Shown: positions 1 to 5,843 of the stretch, piece by piece
How the letters are laid out: every line of letters begins with the position of its first letter
Position numbering within the stretch: the stretch's first letter is position 1
NCBI GenBank assembly: GCA_003450555.1
Contig: DMFQ01000132.1
Location: forward strand, 7,960 to 18,468
Source of the DNA: Ktedonobacter sp.
GTDB taxonomy: Bacteria; Chloroflexota; Ktedonobacteria; Ktedonobacterales; Ktedonobacteraceae
DNA: 10,509 nucleotides
Direction: 5' to 3'
Notes under the pieces: model-generated
Seen by the model: only the letters and a program-made list of their open reading frames with translations
Database searches by the model: none
What the model was told of the DNA's origin: nothing
Made by a program: the position numbers and the translations under genes

Positions 1-428
1 CCAAAGAGGGGAGCGGTACCACTTAAACCATCCCCGACATAACTCATAATGCGGCCTTCAGTGCGTGCATACTGCACCTCTCCCAGTTGGAGCGGCTGTC
101 TTCCAGTACTTCTCATGACGCGATTATCTCGTCCTCGCTGCTGCACCTGTTTAATGCGAAAAAGCGTAACGCTGGTGAGGCGGAATCCCCATGGCCAGAA
201 AAGGAGCACAACAATCGCATGGCTCAGCTCGTGAATAATCACTCCCGGCGCATTTAGCCAGAACCAGATCAACAATCCCCTGTTCCCCATCAGCCGGTAC
301 CCAACCTCATCAATGCGCGAGCGCAACTGCCGCCGTGTCACTCGCAGTAGGATGAAAAGGACAAATACCCCCGCGATGATCAACCACGGTGCATATGGTT
401 TTATTTGTGCTGCTTGTGCTGGATCCAT
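1..428 (-). CDS. Partial membrane protein with HExxH zinc-metalloprotease motif (M50-like), 3' end outside window
   Basis: The frame opens at ATG 428 and runs off the left edge without a stop, giving 142 codons. An AAGGAA ribosome-binding site lies 5 nt upstream of the start. The protein has a hydrophobic segment at about residues 14-29, a short basic stretch, then a second hydrophobic stretch (about 51-65) leading into HELSH at residues 66-70, followed by more hydrophobic residues (AIVVLLFWPWGF). HExxH inside a hydrophobic helix is typical of intramembrane or membrane-bound zinc proteases such as the M50/site-2 group. The last visible residues (about GTAPLFGG) resemble the Ala-Pro-Leu/Gly segment that follows the active site in some of these proteins. 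The third zinc ligand is not visible, so catalytic activity is inferred. It starts 29 nt after the MFS gene ends, so it is probably the next gene of the same transcript. Substrate unknown. Confidence 0.
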   Translation of the reverse strand, partial: MDPAQAAQIKPYAPWLIIAGVFVLFILLRVTRRQLRSRIDEVGYRLMGNRGLLIWFWLNAPGVIIHELSHAIVVLLFWPWGFRLTSVTLFRIKQVQQRGRDNRVMRSTGRQPLQLGEVQYARTEGRIMSYVGDGLSGTAPLF

Positions 429-457
429 AGTGTTCCTTGAGCTAACTCACTTTGATC

Positions 458-1879
458 TTATAGTTTTGACGGAAGCGTATCCGCCTCGGCCACCTTTTCA
501 CCCTCTTTTATCTCATCAAGCGGCTCATTAGGATACGTAATCGAATGTTTTCTCTCATAGTACAAACCCCAGGCTCCAAACGCGATCTCACAAATTGACA
601 TCAGGTACAACACATGATCAAGGCCAAAGAGGTCAGCGATACCACCGATAAACAGGATGATGGGGATGGCGAAGGTATTGTACAGCATAAGTTGTAGGGC
701 AAAGACGCGCCCTTTAATCCAATCAGGCGTTTGTTCTTGCATAGCGGTTTGTGCGGGAATATTGATTAAAGCAAGGGCAACTCCCGCGACGGCCATCAAT
801 AACGCGACAATTATCAATATGAAAGGGTTCGCGTTCCAGCTAATCGGATCCAGTGTCTTTGCTGCCAGGGTTATAAGAGGCAGCAGCAGCGTGACAAGGG
901 TAAGTGCAATCGTGCCAATGAAAACGGCACGTGATTTACCCAGGCGGGGCATAATGCGCGGCATGACAATTGAACCACCCACCAGGCCTATTCCTGCTGG
1001 TGCGAAGACAAACGCCATCTTGTTCGGCTCTAGCAACAGTAATTTCGTCACAATCGGCGTGGCCAGCTCACCGATCACCAGCAAGAGCACCCCCGCGAAA
1101 GAGAGCTGCACCACCGCTAAAAAGAGTCTTTTATTGCGCCTCACGAAGACCCAACCCTGGGACATCTCCGTCCACATATTGCTCACGATCTCAAGGTTTT
1201 GTGTACCTTTGCGATTTTGTGTACTACGATCAGCCCTGGCAAAGTCTTTGGCCGGAATCATTGCAATCAGACCAGCGCAGACTCCGTAGAGTACCGCGAC
1301 GATTATGTATAAGCTATCAACAGGATTGATCACCAGCGATGTTATCGTGAAGGCTGGCAGCAGGCTCAAGATAATTGGCGCCAGGAGTATAAAGCCTAAC
1401 GCCTGTGAGAGCATAAACGTGATATTAAAAAGTGAAAGCGCGGGAACCAATTCCTCCTCACTCACAAGCAATGGAATAGATGCTCCCTCTGCTGGTGTGA
1501 AGAATTGGCCGATGCTCGAAATCAGCAGGGTCAGCAGGTAAACCGGAACGAGTTGGTGGCGATTGATCAAGAGAGAAATAACGAAGATAAAAGTTGCAAT
1601 GGCGCGCAAGAAATTACTAGTCCAGAGGACGCGGCGTTTATTCATGCGATCAACAAAAACTCCGGCAGGCGCCCCCAGAATCAATGCGGGAAGGCTAAAA
1701 CAGATAATGGCGAGACCTACGAGCGTTGTCGAGCCAGTAAGCTCCTCGATCAATACAAGCAAAGCATAGTTTGAGGCGAAGAAGCAGGTCATGGAGATTA
1801 ACTGTGACAGCCACAGGTATAGAAAGCTTCGCTTTCTCAGTAAGGTGAGATAGCCGTCATGTGGAGCGGTTACAGCCAT
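458..1879 (-). CDS. MFS transporter, probable drug/metabolite exporter
   Basis: The protein has 473 residues and about twelve hydrophobic segments in two halves (roughly 20-42, 52-75, 88-105, 110-130, 150-178, 187-209, then 254-276, 288-305, 318-340, 350-375, 395-418, 421-440). These are joined by a longer polar central loop (about 210-250). The loop after helix 2 carries the MFS motif A as GVFVDRMNKRRVL (73-85). A conserved segment near PAQTAMQ...GRVFALQ (375-396) is typical of the EntS/MFS_3-like exporters. The protein ends in a charged cytosolic tail of about 30 residues. ATG 1879 is chosen because AGGAG (1886-1890) sits 6 nt upstream. The gene starts 41 nt after the DUF951 stop and no terminator is visible in the gap, so co-transcription is likely. 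The fold is secure; the substrate and export direction are inferred from family resemblance only. Confidence 0.88.
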   Translation of the reverse strand: MAVTAPHDGYLTLLRKRSFLYLWLSQLISMTCFFASNYALLVLIEELTGSTTLVGLAIICFSLPALILGAPAGVFVDRMNKRRVLWTSNFLRAIATFIFVISLLINRHQLVPVYLLTLLISSIGQFFTPAEGASIPLLVSEEELVPALSLFNITFMLSQALGFILLAPIILSLLPAFTITSLVINPVDSLYIIVAVLYGVCAGLIAMIPAKDFARADRSTQNRKGTQNLEIVSNMWTEMSQGWVFVRRNKRLFLAVVQLSFAGVLLLVIGELATPIVTKLLLLEPNKMAFVFAPAGIGLVGGSIVMPRIMPRLGKSRAVFIGTIALTLVTLLLPLITLAAKTLDPISWNANPFILIIVALLMAVAGVALALINIPAQTAMQEQTPDWIKGRVFALQLMLYNTFAIPIILFIGGIADLFGLDHVLYLMSICEIAFGAWGLYYERKHSITYPNEPLDEIKEGEKVAEADTLPSKL

Positions 1880-1885
1880 GTAAAA

Positions 1886-1890
1886 CTCCT
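1886..1890 (-). promoter_or_regulatory. Ribosome-binding site of the MFS gene
   Basis: On the minus strand this reads AGGAG within CAGAGGAGT, 6 nt before ATG 1879. It is a strong, well-spaced Shine-Dalgarno sequence, so this gene can be initiated independently even if it shares the upstream transcript. Confidence 0.7.
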
Positions 1891-1920
1891 CTGCGCCACC
1901 GAAAATTGCCGGGTAACGCT

Positions 1921-2148
1921 TTAATCCATTTCGAACTCAGCATCCGTTTCAGTTTTTGTTGCGCGCGGCAGCATTTGCTTAGTGCGCCGCTCGACCTCTG
2001 AACGCGGTAAGAGCACGCGTCGCCCGCATTTCTCGCAGCTTAACCCGATATCAGCCCCCAGTCGCACGACGACCCAATCATAGTTTCCGCACGGGTGTGG
2101 TTTACGCAGGCGTAATCGATCCCCTATCTCAAGATGCATGGGTGTCAT
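1921..2148 (-). CDS. DUF951 family protein (YyzM-like), function unknown
   Basis: This 75-residue soluble protein matches the DUF951 pattern: an IGD segment, then KPHPCGNYDW (17-25), a V-x-x-GADIG-L stretch (28-36), C-E-K-C-G-R-R-V (38-45), LPRSE and a basic helix. Cys20, Cys38 and Cys41 are the conserved cysteines. With His18 they could bind a metal, which is inferred and not shown. Family members are usually about 60-70 residues; the acidic tail after residue 62 is a small extension. ATG 2148 overlaps the nadD stop (ATGA), which points to coupled translation. A second in-frame ATG at 2139 (Met4) is an alternative start. No biochemical role is established for the family as far as I know. Confidence 0.88.
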   Translation of the reverse strand: MTPMHLEIGDRLRLRKPHPCGNYDWVVVRLGADIGLSCEKCGRRVLLPRSEVERRTKQMLPRATKTETDAEFEMD

Positions 2149-2810
2149 GTTGCCGTTTTACCTTCCACTCTCTGTCCATAGAGTCGATGTTCGCTAATAT
2201 AATGTTCAACCGCCTCCGGCGTCTGATATTTAATAGGTCTACCCTGCGCGATACGTTGGCGTAAGTCTGTTGCTGAGATCTCCAGTTGTGGCGCTGGCAT
2301 CATCAGCAGGCGCTGCTTAAGTCCTGGCAGTCGTTCCTCCATCCGATCGCGATACCCGCGTACCTCTTTATATCCTGGACGATGGACAGCGACAAGATGG
2401 GTGACCTGTTCCAGTATCTCTTCTGGATTATACCATGTCGGCAATTCTTCCAGGCTGTCCCACCCTATGACAAAGTAGATTGCCGTCTGTTCTCCCCGTT
2501 GTTCGCGAAAAAGCCTGAGCGTATCCACTGTATACGATGGCCCCGGCCGTTCGACATCGATTGTAGAGATCGTGAAGTGTGGATTCGAAGCTATCGCCAG
2601 TTCCAACATAGCGAGTCGATGCCGTGCTTCTGTGACTATTCCCCCAATTTTATGTGGCGGATGACCGGCAGGCACAAAAACCATTTCATCCAGATCAAGG
2701 GCGGCCCGTACCTCTTCAGCAATGACGAGATGACCATAGTGAACCGGGTCAAACGTGCCTCCTATCAAGCCAATGCGCTGTACGTCTTGCTCTGATCTAT
2801 AGCTTTGCAA
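2145..2810 (-). CDS. nadD: Nicotinate-nucleotide adenylyltransferase (NadD)
   Basis: NadD transfers AMP from ATP to nicotinate mononucleotide, forming deamido-NAD in NAD biosynthesis in the cytosol. The 221-residue product carries the nucleotidyltransferase signature GGTFDPVHYGH (17-27), with the HxGH catalytic histidines at 24 and 27. It also has VPAGHPPHK (46-54), the GWDSL segment (116-120) and the C-terminal ISATDLR motif (178-184) that binds ATP phosphates. Length is normal for the family. The only in-frame start before the core is TTG 2810, supported by AGGAG (2821-2825) 10 nt upstream. This gives about eleven extra residues before the usual RIGLIGG opening. It follows the mscS-type gene after a 41-nt gap and overlaps the DUF951 start by 4 nt. 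The usual rsfS/obg neighbours of nadD are not seen here. Confidence 0.95.
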   Translation of the reverse strand: MQSYRSEQDVQRIGLIGGTFDPVHYGHLVIAEEVRAALDLDEMVFVPAGHPPHKIGGIVTEARHRLAMLELAIASNPHFTISTIDVERPGPSYTVDTLRLFREQRGEQTAIYFVIGWDSLEELPTWYNPEEILEQVTHLVAVHRPGYKEVRGYRDRMEERLPGLKQRLLMMPAPQLEISATDLRQRIAQGRPIKYQTPEAVEHYISEHRLYGQRVEGKTAT

Positions 2811-2820
2811 CGAAGTTTCT

Positions 2821-2825
2821 CTCCT
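2821..2825 (-). promoter_or_regulatory. Ribosome-binding site deciding the TTG start of nadD
   Basis: AGGAG on the minus strand lies 10 nt before TTG 2810. No ATG or GTG lies in frame between this site and the conserved RIGLIGG segment, so the uncommon TTG codon is the best start. The spacing is slightly long. Confidence 0.55.
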
Positions 2826-2851
2826 GTAAGGAACACGCTGGTACTGTTGAC

Positions 2852-3892
2852 TTATGAAAATTCGCCTGCTGATTCTACGAAAGACAGGTCTGCGGCGGGG
2901 AGAGCTGTACGCAGAGTATACATTACCTCTGAAATACTGGCAAACTTTTCGCTTTTCATCCAGAAACGCACCATAAGTATGACTTGCTGGCCTGTATAGC
3001 TGCTCACCACTACCGTCGGCTCAGGCTTATCTGCAACCATGTCGCACTCTTCAAGCGTCTTGTTGATCCGGGTGAACATTTCTTCCTTAACGAACTCTGC
3101 AATTGGCAGCGTAATGCTGATGGTAGCGCGTCTCTCGTTATAAAATGAGTTATTGATGACGATACCTCCAAAGACAAGTGCGTTGGGCACCGTTACCTGT
3201 TCGCCACTGGTGATACGCAGCTTGGTAGCTCGCAATTCAATGTTTTCTACCACTCCGGTATGGAGGGGAGCATAGGCGGCGTTGCCGATCGTGATCGAAT
3301 CGCCAATGTGGAAGGGGCGCTCCATCAAAATATAGAAACCTGCCACCAGGTCCTTTAAGATGTCCTGGAAAGCAATCGTAAACGTTACCGTCAGTGCGCC
3401 GATGATCGTGACAGGAAAATCTATCGCTAATCCCCATATGGTGAATACCCAGAATGCATCGATAATCATTACGATAATAAAGAAGATGCGCCCAATTAAT
3501 ATGCGCAGATTGATATCGATGCGGTTGTTATTCAAGGCATGGATGATAACTCTCATCATCGTACGCCCTACGCCCACACCCAGGATAATAGCGAATAGTG
3601 TTAAGAAAGCTTCCCAGGCAAATCTTTTAATCTCTGGTAGCGAGAATGGTAAGGATGTCAGCACTACGATTATGATACTGTTCACCAGACTACTTCTCAA
3701 AAGCAAAGGTAGCGAAGAAACGGCAGCTATGAGTGGCAGCACGAACACGATCGCGCCCAGCAGTTGTACAAGCCACTTATCAAGGATTGTCCTTCTAAGA
3801 CGACGTACCAGGAAATGCCGCAGCGTCAGGCCAATAGCTACTGCACACAGTGCAATCAATACGAGAAGGGTGATGTTCTCTGACCCAAACAT
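2852..3892 (-). CDS. MscS-family mechanosensitive ion channel
   Basis: The 346-residue protein is expected to sit in the cytoplasmic membrane and open under tension to release solutes during osmotic downshock. It has about five or six hydrophobic segments (roughly 6-28, 40-64, 68-82, 92-117, 131-158, then the pore-lining helix from about 160). The family core is IAFQDILKDLVAGFYILMERPFHIGD (173-198), followed by the beta domain (V-V-E-N-I-E-L-R-A-T, VTVPNALV, NNSF) and an alpha/beta C-terminal domain. It is longer at the N-terminus than minimal three-helix MscS. ATG 3892 is chosen over a TTG 93 nt upstream because it gives a natural hydrophobic N-terminus, follows the maf stop by only 4 nt (TAA-CGTT-ATG) and has GGGGGAGG upstream, inside the end of maf. 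Its operon partners suggest a housekeeping gene expressed with nucleotide and RNA metabolism. Confidence 0.9.
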   Translation of the reverse strand: MFGSENITLLVLIALCAVAIGLTLRHFLVRRLRRTILDKWLVQLLGAIVFVLPLIAAVSSLPLLLRSSLVNSIIIVVLTSLPFSLPEIKRFAWEAFLTLFAIILGVGVGRTMMRVIIHALNNNRIDINLRILIGRIFFIIVMIIDAFWVFTIWGLAIDFPVTIIGALTVTFTIAFQDILKDLVAGFYILMERPFHIGDSITIGNAAYAPLHTGVVENIELRATKLRITSGEQVTVPNALVFGGIVINNSFYNERRATISITLPIAEFVKEEMFTRINKTLEECDMVADKPEPTVVVSSYTGQQVILMVRFWMKSEKFASISEVMYTLRTALPAADLSFVESAGEFS

Positions 3893-3896
3893 AACG

Positions 3897-4571
3897 TTAC
3901 TCTGCCTCCCCCTGTTGTACCTTACACCTTGTGGACCAGCGACAGCCCGCCCCTTCGCGTCCTTCTCCTGCGGGCCGTATCTCAAACCTGGCCAGTAAAT
4001 TCACCAATGTACACAGGGGCAGGCCGACTACATTGAGGTAGCAGCCGTTGATGCGCTCGGTCAGCTGAAACTCCGGATGCTGGATGCCATATGCTCCCGC
4101 CTTGTCCAACGGGTCTCCAGTGGCTATATAGGCCGCGATCTCCTCTTCGCTATAGGGGCGCATCAACACGGGTGTGGCACAACTCGCGCTATAGATTTCC
4201 GGCTTTCCGTCACTCGATCTACTTACTGCGACTCCCGTCACGACGTGGTGCCAGCAGCCCCGCAGCGCGAGCAACAGTTCACGCGCATGGGCTTTGTCAC
4301 GCGGCTTGCCCAGCGCTTCACCGTAGAGGAGCACTGTCGTATCAGCCGTGATCACGAGGTGATTATCTGCTTCCGCTAATGTCAGGGTTCCCAACGCTTT
4401 GTGTTCAGCGAGCCACTGCGCTAGTCCTGTGATCGGTCCATTATAGCGTTCTTGCACTGCCTCTTCATCGATGGGCGAGACACCCATCGTGTAAGGTAAA
4501 CCAAGGAGGGAGAGTAACTGCCTGCGTCTTGGCGAGGCAGAGGCTAATAACAAGGGTAAGGTTGTCGTCAT
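3897..4571 (-). CDS. maf: Maf-family nucleoside triphosphate pyrophosphatase
   Basis: Maf proteins hydrolyse non-canonical or dTTP/UTP-type nucleotides to monophosphates and pyrophosphate, and are linked to housecleaning and division control. The 224-residue product opens with LLLASASPRRRQLL (7-20), the family S-x-S-P-R-R motif. It continues with ITADTTV (74-80), whose Asp77 is the expected catalytic base, GEALGKP (84-90), HHVVTGVAV (108-116) and GDPLDKAGAYGIQ (152-164). The core ends near residue 198. A tail of about 26 residues (Gly/Arg-rich, two Cys) follows and makes it longer than most homologues. The dTTP/UTP class is likely from the motif set but was not tested. ATG 4571 begins 3 nt after the methyltransferase stop, and the gene's stop lies 4 nt before the MscS-type start, so both joints suggest coupled translation. 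Confidence 0.93.
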   Translation of the reverse strand: MTTTLPLLLASASPRRRQLLSLLGLPYTMGVSPIDEEAVQERYNGPITGLAQWLAEHKALGTLTLAEADNHLVITADTTVLLYGEALGKPRDKAHARELLLALRGCWHHVVTGVAVSRSSDGKPEIYSASCATPVLMRPYSEEEIAAYIATGDPLDKAGAYGIQHPEFQLTERINGCYLNVVGLPLCTLVNLLARFEIRPAGEGREGAGCRWSTRCKVQQGEAE

Positions 4572-4574
4572 ACG

Positions 4575-5843
4575 TTAATTGCGCTCCAAAATGGCGACGC
4601 TTTCGATATGCGCCGTCTGTGGAAACATATCGAGCGGTTGCACCGATTGTAAATAGTAGGCAGGGTGGAGGTGGCAGAGTATATGCAGATCGCGCGCCAA
4701 TGTTGCCGGTTCGCACGAAACGTACACCACCCTCGATACTGGATTTCGCACCAGGGCATCCAGCACGACTTGCTGGCATCCAGCACGCGGAGGGTCTATC
4801 ACCAGCCCATCTATCTGCTCGGCCAGCGGAGGCAGGATATCTTCTACCTTGCCTTTAAGGATTTCCACATTGTGTACCTCGCGTAGATTCCACTGGGCAT
4901 CCTTGATGGCGCTGGCCGACTCCTCGATAGCGATCACTTTCTCGACATGCTTCGCCAGCACTAATGCGAACGTGCCCACCCCACAATACGCGTCTACCAC
5001 TGTGCGCGCATTTTCCAATCCCTTCACCACCATCTGCACCATCTTTTCCGCCTGAGCTGTATTCGTTTGGAAGAATGAACTCGGGCGAATGCGAAATGTC
5101 TCACCAGCCAGCCTCTCCTCCAGCGTATCAGTACAGATACTGAGTCCGCTTACTGCCAGCTTTTCCATAACTTCCTGCTTCGGCTGCGGTTGAATCAGCA
5201 TCTGACCGCTGGCGCTGCCGCAGCGTATCAAAAGTTGTGGCCGCTCGTTGGGCAACAGGTTGAGTACTTGCAGCGCGCGATTGATCCGTTCATCAGCTAT
5301 GGGACAACACGTCAGCGGTAGCACGCGATGTGTTCCCCTGGCGGTCAGCCCAGGTTCCCCATTGCGGTTCACCGAGAAGCGCATGTGGTTGCGATAGTGC
5401 CATGGATCGTCACACGCGACTGTTTCCAGCAGCGGCGGACAATCAAATCCTCCGATCTCGCGCAGCAGTCGCTCAACGATAGAACGCTTCCAGGCCAGTT
5501 GCGCTTCGTACTGCATGTGCTGGAGCTGGCATCCGCCGCATGTGCCAAAGACTGGACAGGGCGCCTCTTTCCGTAGCTTCGAAGCCTCGTGTATCTCAGT
5601 AATCCACACGCGTGGCGGGCGAGGTTTCCAACGGCGGCTGCGTTTTCCTGGACGCCGCTTTGCGGCTGCCTCGACCGCAATCGTCACCCGCTCTCCCATA
5701 AGGCCAGCGGGTACGCGGACCGTCTGGGTCTGTTGCGTACCCTCTCCATCCAGCACGCTAATTTCAGCCGCCGCGTCACCCTCGCGTGTCAGCGCCCCAA
5801 GCGTTATGGTGTGATATGTAATGTTCTCTTCGTGTTCTATCAT
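4575..5843 (-). CDS. rlmD: 23S rRNA (uracil-C5)-methyltransferase, RlmD/RumA type with Fe-S cluster
   Basis: This 422-residue enzyme belongs to the TrmA/RlmD family, which uses S-adenosylmethionine to methylate carbon 5 of a uridine in RNA. The N-terminal TRAM-like domain (about 10-85) carries a basic insert (62-78: KRRPGKRSRRWKPRPPR). The Fe-S cysteines are Cys96, Cys102 and Cys105 (CPVFGTCGGC) with a fourth at Cys179 or Cys180. The SAM domain includes FFQTN (257-261), DAYCGVGTFAL (284-294) and IDPPRAG (349-355). VSCEPATLARD (375-385) contains the nucleophile Cys377, and Glu414 in QTAHIES is the likely base. Family members act on 23S rRNA or on tRNA; the site cannot be told from sequence alone, so the rlmD symbol is provisional. 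ATG 5843 overlaps the upstream TPR gene stop in ATGA, and maf starts 3 nt after this stop. Confidence 0.88.
   Translation of the reverse strand: MIEHEENITYHTITLGALTREGDAAAEISVLDGEGTQQTQTVRVPAGLMGERVTIAVEAAAKRRPGKRSRRWKPRPPRVWITEIHEASKLRKEAPCPVFGTCGGCQLQHMQYEAQLAWKRSIVERLLREIGGFDCPPLLETVACDDPWHYRNHMRFSVNRNGEPGLTARGTHRVLPLTCCPIADERINRALQVLNLLPNERPQLLIRCGSASGQMLIQPQPKQEVMEKLAVSGLSICTDTLEERLAGETFRIRPSSFFQTNTAQAEKMVQMVVKGLENARTVVDAYCGVGTFALVLAKHVEKVIAIEESASAIKDAQWNLREVHNVEILKGKVEDILPPLAEQIDGLVIDPPRAGCQQVVLDALVRNPVSRVVYVSCEPATLARDLHILCHLHPAYYLQSVQPLDMFPQTAHIESVAILERN

Noticed and set aside
657..1289. Plus-strand open frame of 210 codons
   Set aside because: It lies wholly antisense to the MFS gene, shows no family motif and no ribosome-binding site, and reads like a shadow frame.
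3893..3985. A longer N-terminus for the MscS-type protein starting at TTG 3985
   Set aside because: It would overlap maf by 89 nt and add a polar, Arg/Gly-rich leader. ATG 3892 follows the maf stop by 4 nt and gives a normal hydrophobic N-terminus.
3360..3998. Plus-strand open frame of 212 codons
   Set aside because: It is antisense to the MscS-type gene and the end of maf, with Met/Ile/Thr-rich low-information sequence that mirrors the membrane helices opposite.
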